Of a stretch of 64,000 nucleotides of DNA, positions 18,450 to 26,544 are shown piece after piece. Position 1 is the first letter of the stretch; each line of letters begins with the position of its first letter. Origin of the DNA: Myxococcales bacterium (lineage in GTDB: Bacteria > Myxococcota_A > Polyangia > Polyangiales > Houyiibacteriaceae). The stretch lies in NCBI GenBank assembly GCA_019637115.1, contig JAHBWH010000005.1, positions 37,208 to 101,207 on the forward strand, in the 5' to 3' direction. Made by a program: the position numbers and the translations under genes. The notes below the pieces were generated by a model that worked only from the letters and a program-made list of their open reading frames with translations, was not told the origin of the DNA and made no database searches.

Positions 18450-19031
18450 GTGGCAGAACCGGCGATGAGGATCAGCGCGGAGGCGTATCTGGCTGAAGAG
18501 GCCATCGCCGGCCGTCGCCACGAATTCCTGAACGGCGCGATCATCGCAATGGCAGGCGCGTCGGCCCGACACAACCTCATCGCGGCCAACGTCATGCGGG
18601 CCCTCGGCAACGCGCTCGCCGCGGGCCCATGTCGCGTGCTGGGCAGCGACCAACGGGTCCGCATCGGACTCAGCGATGCCTACCTCTACCCCGACGTGAC
18701 GGTGGTGTGCGCCTCGCCGCGCTTCGCGGACGATCGACCGGCCTCGTTGCTGAACCCGTCGCTCGTCGTCGAGGTGCTCTCACCGAGCACGGTCGATCAC
18801 GACCGTGGCGCCAAGCTCGCGCACTACCGTCGCCTGCCCTCTCTCGGAGAGATCCTCCTCATCGAGCCGAACGAGCGGCGCCTCGAGGTTTACCGCCGCC
18901 TCGCCAGCGGTCAGTGGCTCATCACGGACGTGCTCGATGGCGCCGTGGAGCTCGAGAGCGTGGGCGCGTCGCTCTCGCTCGACGAAGTCTACGCGAAGAC
19001 TGTTGGCCTCCCGCTCGACGCAGCAGAGTGA
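18450..19031 (+). CDS. Uma2-family (PD-(D/E)XK fold) putative endonuclease
   Basis: 193-aa DUF820/Uma2 protein. Family marks: an N-terminal YLAEEAIAGRRHEFLNG segment, HNLIAANVMRAL, YLYPDVTVVC with the active-site Asp, and VVEVLSPSTVDHDRGAKLAHY with the Glu...Lys pair of the restriction-like fold, then LIEPNERRLEVY. A GTG at 18450 or ATG at 18465 can be the start; the first keeps the usual N-terminus. Uma2 genes are often multi-copy in cyanobacteria and myxobacteria, and their role is unsettled. Another member lies at 34.5 kb. Confidence 0.88.
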   Translation: MAEPAMRISAEAYLAEEAIAGRRHEFLNGAIIAMAGASARHNLIAANVMRALGNALAAGPCRVLGSDQRVRIGLSDAYLYPDVTVVCASPRFADDRPASLLNPSLVVEVLSPSTVDHDRGAKLAHYRRLPSLGEILLIEPNERRLEVYRRLASGQWLITDVLDGAVELESVGASLSLDEVYAKTVGLPLDAAE

Positions 19032-19158
19032 CACCGCCCCTGCTCCGGCCGGCCCTCGCCCCCTCCGTGCGGCCGTGGAGGCACGTTCGACGAGTTGCCA
19101 GCCTCCAGGGCGCGTCGCCTCGCTTGACCGCCCGGGCGGCGGCGCGCATGACCGGCCC

Positions 19159-19911
19159 ATGACGCGCGCCGATGGTCGTAGCTACGACGCCCTCCGCCCC
19201 TTCTCGATCGAGCTCGGGATTCAACGCAACCCCGAGGGCTCCGTGCTGGTGCGGGCCGGCCAGACGACGGTGCTCGTCGCCGCTTCGGTCGACGAGGGGA
19301 CGCCGCCGTGGCTCTCGGACCCGAAGGCGGGCTGGGTGACGGCCGAGTACGCGATGCACCCGCGAGCGAACCCGCGCCGGCAGCGCCGCGATGGGCGCAA
19401 GGGGACGCTCGACGGACGCACCTCGGAGATCCAGCGGCTCATCGGCCGCGCGCTGCGGAGCTGCGTGGCGCTCGACCTGCTCGGCCCGCGCACGATCACC
19501 CTCGACTGTGACGTGCTCGACGCCGACGGTGGCACGCGGACCGCCTCCATCACGGGCGCCTTCGTCGCGACGGCGATCGCGCTCGACGGTCTGCGCAAGC
19601 GGGGGCTCGTCGGCCCCGGCGTCCTGCGCACCCCGATCGCGGCGATCAGCGTCGGACTGCTCGGAGGCCAGCCCCTGCTCGACCTCTGCTACACCGAGGA
19701 TCGCGACGCCGAGGTCGACCTGAACGTGGTCGGGACCGCGAAGAACGGCGTCGTCGAGATCCAGGGCACCGCCGAGGGCGCGCCGGTGGCGCGCGAGAAG
19801 ATCGACGCGATGGTCGATCTGGCGCTCGGCGCGATGCCCGCGCTGGTCGCGGCGCAGACGAAGGCGCTCGAGGCCGCGAACGTCCCCCTCTCCCGCCTGC
19901 TCCCCGCCTGA
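19159..19911 (+). CDS. rph: ribonuclease PH
   Basis: Phosphorolytic 3'-5' exoribonuclease that trims tRNA 3' ends; the active form is a hexamer. 250 aa, the usual length. Starts MTRADGRSYDALRPFSIELG, includes RNPEGSVLVRAGQT, the basic loop RANPRRQRRDGRKGTLDGRT (residues near the RNA path) and GGTRTASITGAFVA. The ATG at 19159 is the start because the conserved domain begins there. It overlaps rdgB by one base (TGATG). Confidence 0.96.
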   Translation: MTRADGRSYDALRPFSIELGIQRNPEGSVLVRAGQTTVLVAASVDEGTPPWLSDPKAGWVTAEYAMHPRANPRRQRRDGRKGTLDGRTSEIQRLIGRALRSCVALDLLGPRTITLDCDVLDADGGTRTASITGAFVATAIALDGLRKRGLVGPGVLRTPIAAISVGLLGGQPLLDLCYTEDRDAEVDLNVVGTAKNGVVEIQGTAEGAPVAREKIDAMVDLALGAMPALVAAQTKALEAANVPLSRLLPA

Positions 19912-20504
19912 TGACGGCCGAGGCGATCCGCGTCGTCGTCGCGACGAACAACGAGGGGAAGCGCCGCGAGCTGCAGGTGCTCTTGCCGTCGACCTTCGCG
20001 CTCGTGAGCCCGCGCGAGCTCGAGCTCGCGCTCGACGTCGACGAGACGGAGGACACCTTCGAGGGCAACGCGCTCCTGAAGGCGCGCGCCTTCGCGGCCG
20101 CGTCGGGCCTGCACGCCCTGGCGGACGATAGCGGCCTCGAGGTCGACGCGCTGGGTGGGGCGCCCGGCGTGCGCTCGGCGCGCTATGCGGGAGACGACGC
20201 GACCGACGCCGACAACGTCGACGAGCTCCTGCGAGCGCTCGCCGGCGAGGACGCGCGGAGCGCGCGCTTCCGCTGCGTGCTCGTGCTCGTCGCGCCGAAC
20301 GGCGACGTCGTCGCGCGCGCGGAGGGCCGCTGCGAAGGAGCGATCACGAGCGCGCCGCGCGGTGACGGTGGCTTCGGCTACGACCCGGTCTTCGTGCCTG
20401 CGGGGGATACCCGCACGATGGCCGAGCTGAGCCGCGACGAGAAGAACGCGATCAGCCATCGCGCGGCGGCCGCGCGAGCGCTGCGCGAGCGGCTCGAGGG
20501 GTGA
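19911..20504 (+). CDS. rdgB: XTP/dITP diphosphatase (RdgB/HAM1)
   Basis: Removes non-canonical purine nucleoside triphosphates (XTP, dITP, ITP) by pyrophosphohydrolysis to protect DNA and RNA. 197 aa. Motifs: VATNNEGKRREL (triphosphate binding), ETEDTFEGNALLKA, ALADDSGLEVDALGG (catalytic Asp and Mg site), GDGGFGYDPVF and NAISHRAAA. It overlaps the stop of rph, an arrangement (rph-rdgB) found in many bacteria. Confidence 0.96.
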   Translation: MTAEAIRVVVATNNEGKRRELQVLLPSTFALVSPRELELALDVDETEDTFEGNALLKARAFAAASGLHALADDSGLEVDALGGAPGVRSARYAGDDATDADNVDELLRALAGEDARSARFRCVLVLVAPNGDVVARAEGRCEGAITSAPRGDGGFGYDPVFVPAGDTRTMAELSRDEKNAISHRAAAARALRERLEG

Positions 20505-20616
20505 GCGCCGCTGACCCCGTGCCGCTGCGAGGTGGCGGGGCTCGGGCGGCACTGACGCGGCTGGCTGCCGGGGCTGGGGCGGCGAGCGCGACGGGTGAGC
20601 AGGAGCGGGGGCAACC

Positions 20617-20740
20617 GGGGGCTGGCTCGGCAGGCGGGGCTGGCTCGGCAGGCGGGGCTGGCTCGGCAGCGGCGGCGAGAGACGCCGGTCGTGCTCACCG
20701 CCGCGTTGGGGGCAAGGGCAGGGGCAAGGGCAGGGGACTG
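20617..20740 (-). repeat. composite C-rich intergenic repeat, copy 2
   Basis: Minus strand: AGTCCCCTGCCC then alternating CCTTGC/CCCTGC units (20707-20738), then a spacer, then three units of an 18-base tandem repeat (20618-20670, plus-strand GGGGCTGGCTCGGCAGGC; the third unit ends one base short). It occupies the gap between the convergent rdgB and Rieske oxygenase genes. The rest of 20505-20751 holds no gene. Confidence 0.65.
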
Positions 20741-20751
20741 GTCGTTCTGCT

Positions 20752-21771
20752 CTACTCCGCGGCTTCGGCCGAGTACGCGTAGAACTGTCGGCACCACTTG
20801 CGGTAGGGGCCGATCGGGCCGTCGTTCGCGGCGAGCACGGGGCGGTCGAAGTAGGCCTTGTTCTCCCAGATATGGAAGTCCTGCTCGACGTCGTGCACGA
20901 AGCCCTTGAAGAAGAGCCCGTTCACGAGCTGGTTCATGTTCGGGTCGGGCAGCATCTTCATCGTGCCGCCGCCGCGGAGGATGACGGTCTCTTCGTCGAT
21001 GGGTGTGCAGAGCACGTAGGTGCGGAACTCGGTGCCGAAGGTCGGCGTCTCGACCTCGACCACGGAGTAGCCGAGGCCGTGGACCCGCACCTTGAAGACC
21101 GACTCGACGCTCTGGCCGGGCATCCCGAGGTTGTCGAGGCCGCGCTTCATCCGGTAGCTGATGCGGAGGGTGTCGCCGGTGATGTCGATCGGGTCGACGA
21201 TGTCGACGCCCGCGTAGCCGTGCACCGTCTCGAAGTGCGCGAGGTCGACGCTGTTCTCGCTCGTTTCTTGCGGATGTGCGTGGAGCTTCTCCCACGTATG
21301 CCACTGCATCGGGGCCCACTTCTCGGGCTCGCCGCGCTGGTCGAAATAGCTCGGCACCTCGAAGCTCGGAGGCTCCCCAGCCGGATCGAACCAGACGACG
21401 AGGATCCCGTCGACCTCACGCACCTGCCAGGCCTTCGCCTTCATGCCGGGTGGCACCTTGGTCACGTGGGGGATCGAGACGCAGTTGCCCTCCCCGTCGA
21501 ACCGGATCCCGTGGAAGGTGCACCGGAGCGCGCCGTCCACGACGCAGCCGCCCTTGCCGAGGTGGGCGCCGAGGTGCGGGCAGTAGGCGTCGAGCGCGTG
21601 CGCCGTGCCATCGGCGCCACGGAAGAGGACGATGTCGCGCCCGAACGCGCGGCGCGTCAGCACCGTCGCCGCGCCCTCCGCCGCTGGCTCCCCCGGCCGA
21701 CCGGCGAGCTCGTGAGAGAGGGCGAGGGCAAACCACCCGCGAGGATAGGAGGGGAAGGGGTAGCGAGACAT
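20752..21771 (-). CDS. Rieske non-heme iron oxygenase (cholesterol-desaturase/KshA-like)
   Basis: 339-aa oxygenase component. The Rieske [2Fe-2S] site is C64-P-H66 (CPHLGAH) and C84-T-F-H87 (CTFHGIRF). The mononuclear iron site is in ENSVDLAHFETVHGY, with D176 bridging and H179/H184 as ligands. The C-terminus (IGPYRKWCRQFY) resembles that of DAF-36/Neverland cholesterol 7-desaturases and KshA-type sterol hydroxylases; a sterol or other hydrophobic substrate is therefore inferred, not shown. The ATG at 21771 was chosen over an upstream start at 21807. No reductase gene is adjacent. Confidence 0.9.
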   Translation of the reverse strand: MSRYPFPSYPRGWFALALSHELAGRPGEPAAEGAATVLTRRAFGRDIVLFRGADGTAHALDAYCPHLGAHLGKGGCVVDGALRCTFHGIRFDGEGNCVSIPHVTKVPPGMKAKAWQVREVDGILVVWFDPAGEPPSFEVPSYFDQRGEPEKWAPMQWHTWEKLHAHPQETSENSVDLAHFETVHGYAGVDIVDPIDITGDTLRISYRMKRGLDNLGMPGQSVESVFKVRVHGLGYSVVEVETPTFGTEFRTYVLCTPIDEETVILRGGGTMKMLPDPNMNQLVNGLFFKGFVHDVEQDFHIWENKAYFDRPVLAANDGPIGPYRKWCRQFYAYSAEAAE

Positions 21772-22023
21772 CGCGGCCGATTGTCGCGGGTCTGGCCCGC
21801 GGGTCAAGGGCGAGCCGTGGGTGACGTGACGTCAGCTGGCGCTGACGCCCGCTGAACCGGGTTTCTGGAACGTGTATCGATGCGGCCGGAGCGGACGCTT
21901 TCGGGGCGGTCGCGCTCAGCTCAGCGGCGGCCGTGTCAAAGTTGCTGGCAGCGCGCGGGTCGCCGTGTCGAGGTTGGCGGCCGCGTCCGGTCGGCGACCG
22001 CGTCCGGGTCGGCGGACGATTCG

Positions 22024-22127
22024 CGGAAGGCACGGGCACGGGCTCGGGCTCGGACACGGGGGCACGGTCACGGACACGGGGAGACGGTCACCGACACCGG
22101 CGCGGGCAGGGGCAGGGGCAAGGGCAC
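22024..22127 (-). repeat. composite C-rich intergenic repeat, copy 3 (lacks AGTCCC end)
   Basis: Minus strand: CCCTTGCCCCTGCCCCTGCC (22107-22126), then irregular CCGTGTCCGTGACCGT-like units to about 22024. The 360-base gap 21772-22131 between the two minus-strand genes also contains a CGACCGCGTCCGG-type short repeat (about 21970-22015) and no recognisable gene. Copy 3 abuts the stop codon of the sensor kinase. Confidence 0.55.
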
Positions 22128-22131
22128 GCGC

Positions 22132-23970
22132 CTAGGCGCGTGGGAGCCAGAGCTCGAAGCGGGTGCCTCTGCCGTCCGTGCCCTCGGCGCAACGGATCGT
22201 ACCCTCGTGCGCGACGATGATCTGCTGGGTGAGCGGGAGGCCGAGGCCGCTGCCCTGCTCCTTGGTCGTGAAGAAGAGATCGAAGATGCGGTCACGCATC
22301 TCCTCGGGGATCCCGCCGCCTTCGTCCTCGACGACGACCGCGACCCCGTCACCTCGCTGGGTCGCGCGCAAGCGGATCGTGCCGCCCTCGGGCATCGCCT
22401 CGCGCGCGTTGCGGAGGAGGTTGAGCAGAGCCTGGCGCAGCTGCCCCTCGTCCAGCGCGACGAGCGGGAGATCGTCGTCGATGCGCACGTCGAGGTCGAT
22501 CTTCGCAGCGCGCATCTCGCGGTCCACGAAGGAGACGAGGGATCGGAGCAGGTCCTCGATCTCTTCGGGCTCGAGGCGCGGCGCCGGCAGGCGCGCGAGC
22601 CGGAGGTACTCCTCGGTGATCTCCGTGAGGCGGTCGATCTCGCGCTGGATCGCCCCGAGGAGCGCGTGCGCCTCGCTCTCGCCTTCTCCGAGCTCGTCCG
22701 TGAGCATCTCGACGTTCAGCCCGATGGACGAGAGGGGATTGCGGACCTCGTGCGTGACGTGCGCGGCCATGCGGCCGATGGCCGCGAGGCGCTCCGTGCG
22801 GATGAGCCGGTCCTTGGTGCGCAACGCGTCGGTCACGTCCTCGGCGACGAGGAGGACCTGCCCGGGCTCGTCGCCGAAGGGCGCGAGCTGCACGTCCACG
22901 AAACGCTCCGTCATCCCGCGCGCCGCGCCGAGCGGCTCCGCCTCGAGCGTCGAGGTCTCGCCGCCGCGCGCGGGCCCGATCGCCGCCTCGAGGGCTGGGA
23001 GGCGCGCGAGCAGACCGTCGAGGCGCGCACCCACCTCCAGCCCGAGTAGGCCGCGCGCGGCGGGGTTGGAGGCGCGCACGACGCCGTCGGTCCCGAAGAC
23101 GACGACCGCCGCGCGGAGACCCGCGACCATCTGAGCCTGCGTGCGCCGGAGCTCTTCGAGCCGCGCGTCGCGCGTCGCGAGCGCCTTCACCATGTCCTCG
23201 AAGCCCGTCGCGAGCCGACCGATCTCGTCGTCGCGGCGCACCTCGGGCTCGCGCGGCGAGAGATCCCCCTCGGCGACCGCCGCGACGCGCGCCTGAAGCC
23301 TCGGGAGCGGTCCGAGGATGCGCTGGCTCCAGACGGTGGCGGCGAGGCCCGCGAGCAGCGCGAGGAACGCGAGCACGCCGAGCACGAGCGCGGCCTCGCG
23401 CTCTTGGTCGGCCGCGCTGCTCGCGAGCCCCTCGATGCGATCGACGAGGCGACCGTAGGCGTCGCGGTAGCGCCGCTCGATGAGGAGCTCGGTGGACGCG
23501 AGGCGGCGGTGGAGCTCGGCCGCGCCCTCCCCCGCCTCGAGCAGGCTCACGAGCCGCTCGTACTCGGGGCGGGTCTCCTCGTAGTCGCGCTCGATGGCAT
23601 CGAGCGCCGCCTCGACGGGCGCGAGCACGTCGCCCTCCCCTGCGATCCGAGCGAGCCGCGAGGCCTGCGCGAAGTCCTCTCGCAAGCGCCGCATCGTCGA
23701 AGGGCGAACCTGCCGGGCAGCCTGGAGCCAACGTAGCTCGGTCGGCGCCTCGAGGAGACGCTCGACGTGGCGCCGGAAGACGTTCTGGTGGCTACGTGCC
23801 TCGCCGAGCCGGAGCGCGAGCGGGAGGTACCCGTCGTGCAAGAGGCGGAGCCGACGCGCCGTCTTGTCGTGTTGGACGACGCTCGACAGCGAGACGCCCG
23901 TGAAGCTCACGAGCATCAAGGCGAACGCGAGGAAGATCCTCGTCGGGATGGACAAGCGCTGGCGCGCCAC
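22132..23970 (-). CDS. membrane sensor histidine kinase with HAMP and PAS domains
   Basis: 612-aa kinase. TM1 at about 10-32, an extracytoplasmic helical sensor of about 150 residues (four-helix-bundle type, NVFRRHVERLLEAP), TM2 at about 193-213, HAMP (214-265, WSQRILGPLPRLQARV), PAS (about 285-380, VFGTDGVVRASNPAARGLLGLE), HisKA with phospho-acceptor His407 (HVTHEVRNPL), and HATPase with N box NLLRNAREAMPEGG and G boxes DEGGGIPEE and GSGLGLPL. No response regulator is adjacent, so its partner is unknown; the orphan OmpR-type regulator at 13.0 kb is one candidate without evidence. Confidence 0.93.
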   Translation of the reverse strand: MARQRLSIPTRIFLAFALMLVSFTGVSLSSVVQHDKTARRLRLLHDGYLPLALRLGEARSHQNVFRRHVERLLEAPTELRWLQAARQVRPSTMRRLREDFAQASRLARIAGEGDVLAPVEAALDAIERDYEETRPEYERLVSLLEAGEGAAELHRRLASTELLIERRYRDAYGRLVDRIEGLASSAADQEREAALVLGVLAFLALLAGLAATVWSQRILGPLPRLQARVAAVAEGDLSPREPEVRRDDEIGRLATGFEDMVKALATRDARLEELRRTQAQMVAGLRAAVVVFGTDGVVRASNPAARGLLGLEVGARLDGLLARLPALEAAIGPARGGETSTLEAEPLGAARGMTERFVDVQLAPFGDEPGQVLLVAEDVTDALRTKDRLIRTERLAAIGRMAAHVTHEVRNPLSSIGLNVEMLTDELGEGESEAHALLGAIQREIDRLTEITEEYLRLARLPAPRLEPEEIEDLLRSLVSFVDREMRAAKIDLDVRIDDDLPLVALDEGQLRQALLNLLRNAREAMPEGGTIRLRATQRGDGVAVVVEDEGGGIPEEMRDRIFDLFFTTKEQGSGLGLPLTQQIIVAHEGTIRCAEGTDGRGTRFELWLPRA

Positions 23971-24009
23971 GGGCGGAGCGTACGACGATTTTCGAGGCAG
24001 GCCCGAAGA

Positions 24010-24423
24010 TCACGCGACGGAGACGACGACGATCCCGCGGTAGGGCGCCGCGAGGCGCTCGAGGTCCACGGGGTCGCCCGTCAGCAGGGCGCCACCCCCG
24101 CGCTCGACGGCCACGGCCACGACGTGAGCGTCGACGATGTGCTCGGAGCCAACACGAGCCGCGTCGAGCAAGCCCCCGACCAAACGCGCGAGCGCACGGT
24201 CCGTGTCTCGGAGGAGGACGCCGGTCTCTCGGGACAACAGGGCATCCATGACCGCGGAACGACCCCGCCCCCGATAGAGCTCTGCCAACACCAACGTCGG
24301 AACGATCACGTCGCGCCCGAGGCGCGTCGCGGCCGTCATCGCAGCTCGAACCTCGAGTTGACGTCGCGACCTCGGTCCCGCCAGCGCCGAGACCGCCTCC
24401 GCGTCCAATACCAGGCAGCTCAA
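24010..24423 (-). CDS. PIN-domain ribonuclease toxin (VapC-like)
   Basis: 137-aa PIN-domain protein. The four acidic metal ligands are in place: D7 (VLDAEAVSAL), E48 (LAELYRG), D98 (HIVDAHVVA) and D117 (LLTGDPVDL). VapC toxins cleave tRNA or rRNA; the target here is unknown. It overlaps the upstream antitoxin gene by four bases (ATGA), the usual order antitoxin-toxin. Chromosomal, compact and next to no other mobile genes. Confidence 0.9.
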   Translation of the reverse strand: MSCLVLDAEAVSALAGPRSRRQLEVRAAMTAATRLGRDVIVPTLVLAELYRGRGRSAVMDALLSRETGVLLRDTDRALARLVGGLLDAARVGSEHIVDAHVVAVAVERGGGALLTGDPVDLERLAAPYRGIVVVSVA

Positions 24424-24647
24424 GCGAGGAGCTCCTCGTACTTGGCGATCAGCCGCTTCGACACCGCCCCATGTCGCGCGTCGAGCTCGGCCAAGAACGC
24501 CTCGAGGCGCGCGAGTCTCCGCCGCCGCTCCACGACCTCCCGCAGCGCGTCGTTCAGCTGTTTGGAGAGCGTCTCGTCATCGCGCTCGAGCTCCTCGATG
24601 AGATCCGCGTCGAGGGATACCGAGATCTTGCGCTTGAGCGCGGTCAT
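24420..24647 (-). CDS. antitoxin of the PIN toxin (RHH/CcdA-like)
   Basis: 75-aa protein. An N-terminal strand KRKISVSLDADLIEEL followed by two helices gives a ribbon-helix-helix DNA-binding part; the charged C-terminal half (VVERRRRLARLEAFLAELDARHG) is the likely toxin-wrapping segment. It starts the bicistron with the PIN gene. No Shine-Dalgarno is visible before the ATG at 24647, in keeping with a very short leader (see the promoter). Confidence 0.85.
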   Translation of the reverse strand: MTALKRKISVSLDADLIEELERDDETLSKQLNDALREVVERRRRLARLEAFLAELDARHGAVSKRLIAKYEELLA

Positions 24648-24681
24648 ACTCGAAAGCTACCGCGGTCATACCGAGTGTCAA
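24639..24681 (-). promoter_or_regulatory. promoter and paired operator of the toxin-antitoxin operon
   Basis: On the minus strand a consensus TTGACA (24681-24676) is followed after 16 bases by TAGCTT (24659-24654). Two identical 11-base sites, GTATGACCGCG, lie at 24671-24661 (inside the spacer) and 24649-24639 (covering the ATG), their centres 22 bases apart, i.e. two helical turns. This is the expected layout for autorepression by a ribbon-helix-helix antitoxin. The start point would fall within a few bases of the ATG, making the mRNA nearly leaderless. Confidence 0.55.
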
Positions 24682-24760
24682 CGGGGCCCCCCTGTTGGCC
24701 GTCTGCCCGACCCATGCGAACATGAGTCGCCCGGTGGGGGTACGTGTCCTCGGAGACCTC

Positions 24761-25297
24761 ATGCTTCGGCTTACGCTTCTCGTCATCCTCCTCTGCGGGT
24801 GTTACTCGGCCTACGAGTCGGACGACCCCGACCGTCCCCTCGGCCGAGACGGTGGCGTCGTCCTGATCGACGCGGGCCGCCCGGATGGCGGGCCGCCACC
24901 GCCGCCTCCGCCACCGCCGCCGCCTCCTCCACCTCCGCCCATCTGCGAGCCGAACGCGCCCGCGACGTATGACGGCGACCGATGCGCGAGGCGGACGCGG
25001 ACGTGCATCGAGGACTGCCAAGCCCTCGGCGACGAGGACGCATGCATCGACGAGTGCTTGTTCGCCGATCTCCCCTGCGTCGACTGCCTCTACGGCGAGG
25101 TGATCGCGTGCGCGGTCCCCCGCTCGCGCTGCGGTGTCGAGTGGGACGCCTTCGCCTGCTGTCGGGACACGTCGTGCCGCGGCGTCAGCCTCTTCGACTG
25201 CCTGAACGACGTCTGCTTCGATCCCGCGATCGGCCTCTTCGACTGCCTCGCGCCGGCGTTCGACGCTTGCGCCGACGCACAGGTCACCTGCTTCTGA
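24761..25297 (+). CDS. poly-proline lipoprotein with Cys-rich domain
   Basis: 178-aa predicted lipoprotein: MLRLTLLVILLCGC signal/lipobox; the ATG at 24761 has GGAG six bases upstream. A short Asp/Gly linker is followed by 16 consecutive prolines (about residues 46-61), then a C-terminal domain with 18 or more cysteines in pairs (CIEDCQALGDEDACIDEC; CVDCLYGE). Polyproline stretches need EF-P for translation and can span cell wall or periplasm. Function unknown. Confidence 0.72.
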   Translation: MLRLTLLVILLCGCYSAYESDDPDRPLGRDGGVVLIDAGRPDGGPPPPPPPPPPPPPPPPICEPNAPATYDGDRCARRTRTCIEDCQALGDEDACIDECLFADLPCVDCLYGEVIACAVPRSRCGVEWDAFACCRDTSCRGVSLFDCLNDVCFDPAIGLFDCLAPAFDACADAQVTCF

Positions 25298-25331
25298 GCA
25301 CTCGACCCGCTTCTGAGCGCCGCGACGCGAG

Positions 25332-25502
25332 GCTAGTGCCCCCAACCCGAAGTTCGTTCCGGGTATCCGCGGCCCTCGACGCGGATCTCGCTCGCCGACC
25401 TCCTCGAATAGGCTTTGGCCTGTCCAACGCCTGCGCGGCAAACGACCTCCACGCCGATCATCCACGGCAACCCGGAACGAACTTCGGGTTGGGGGCACTA
25501 GC
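25332..25502. mobile_element. MITE-like element with 33-bp terminal inverted repeats
   Basis: A 171-base unit whose ends are perfect inverted repeats of 33 bases (25332-25364 and 25470-25502); 31 of them (25334-25364, 25470-25500) read from TAGTGCCCCC. The outer bases form CTAG at both ends, a possible 4-base (or TA) target duplication. The 105-base centre has no reading frame of note. It sits between two convergent genes and its right end supplies or coincides with the TAG stop of the TPR lipoprotein. A strong hairpin is also possible, so a bidirectional terminator role cannot be excluded. Confidence 0.65.
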
Positions 25503-26544
25503 GCGCGCGCTGCGCCCGCCGGGCTGCCTCGAGCTGCTCGCGCGTGCGAGCCGCGAGCGGCCCGCTGGGCTCGAGCCGGAGCGCCGTCTCGAACGAGGTG
25601 ATCGCCTCGGCGTATTGGCCCTCGGCGGCGAGGAGCGAGCCGAGGAGCGCGTGCGCCGTCGCGTAGCGGGCGTCGAGCGCGATGGCCTGGCGCAGCGTCG
25701 CCTTCGCGCCGTCGGTGTCGTTCGCAGCGCGCTGAGCGAGCGCGAGCTCGCCGAGCAGCGCTGGCGTGGGCCCGCCGTGCGCTTCGATGGCGGACCGAAG
25801 CGCCTGGACCGCCGGCTCGGGCTGCCCCGCGCGCCGCAGGCCGTGGCCGATGGCCTGCAGCGCCGCGGCGTCCTGGCCGACGAGCCGCAACGCGCGACGG
25901 AGCTCGATCGCGGCTTGGTCGTTCTGCCCGCGGCGCAAGAAGAGCAGCCCGAAGTTCGTCCGCGCGAGCCCGTCGTCCGGACGCAGGCGGACGGCGCGAC
26001 GGTAGGCTTCCTCGGCGCTGGCGTCGTCTCCGGCGTCCTCCGACGCCATCGCGAGGTTCAGCCACGCCTCGCCGAAGCTCGGGTCCTCGGCGACCGCCCG
26101 CCGCAACACCTCGACCGCCTCCCCGGCGCGCTCGACGTCCCGCAGCAGGAGGCCGAGGTTGTTCAGCGCTTCGGGGAACGCGGGGTCGATCTCGAGGGCG
26201 GCGCGGTATGCGCGCTCGGCTGCCTCGTACTCGTTGCCCAGCTCCAGCACGAGCCCGACGTTCAGGTGCGCGCGAGGGTCGCGCGGGCTCTCCTGGATGG
26301 CTTGCTCGAAGAGCTGGAACGCAGCCCGCGGGTCGCCGCTGGCGAGCGCCGCCTCTCCGCGCGCGACCAGCTCGCTCGCGGGGTGGCGCTCCGGCCGCTC
26401 GCGCACCCCCTCGTCCGGGAAGGTGACGTCGTCGTCGCCGGCGGTTCGCCCCATGTCGCTCGAGCCCGTGCCGCTCGAACCCGCGCCGCTCGGGCAGCCG
26501 CTCCAGAGCAGCGCCGCCGCCAGGAGCCATGTCGCGCGTGTCAT
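25498..26544 (-). CDS. TPR-repeat lipoprotein
   Basis: 348-aa predicted lipoprotein: WLLAAALLWSGC lipobox, Gly/Ser/Asp linker, then at least seven tetratricopeptide repeats from residue 58 (ELVARGEAALASGDPRAAF; AHLNVGLVLELGNEYEAAE; ALNNLGLLLRDVERAGEA). TPR superhelices mediate protein-protein contacts; a periplasmic or outer-membrane scaffold is inferred. The start overlaps the stop of glnD by four bases. The stop codon TAG lies in the end of the MITE-like element, so the natural C-terminus may have been set by that insertion. Confidence 0.85.
   Translation of the reverse strand: MTRATWLLAAALLWSGCPSGAGSSGTGSSDMGRTAGDDDVTFPDEGVRERPERHPASELVARGEAALASGDPRAAFQLFEQAIQESPRDPRAHLNVGLVLELGNEYEAAERAYRAALEIDPAFPEALNNLGLLLRDVERAGEAVEVLRRAVAEDPSFGEAWLNLAMASEDAGDDASAEEAYRRAVRLRPDDGLARTNFGLLFLRRGQNDQAAIELRRALRLVGQDAAALQAIGHGLRRAGQPEPAVQALRSAIEAHGGPTPALLGELALAQRAANDTDGAKATLRQAIALDARYATAHALLGSLLAAEGQYAEAITSFETALRLEPSGPLAARTREQLEAARRAQRAR

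Noticed and set aside
22132..23970. Pairing of this kinase with the orphan regulator at 13.0 kb
   Set aside because: They are 8 kb apart with unrelated genes between; nothing in sequence links them.
24946..24961. Poly-proline run as sign of a frameshift
   Set aside because: Codons vary among CCA/CCG/CCT/CCC and the Cys-rich domain continues in frame behind it, so the run is genuine. The coordinates mark its end only.
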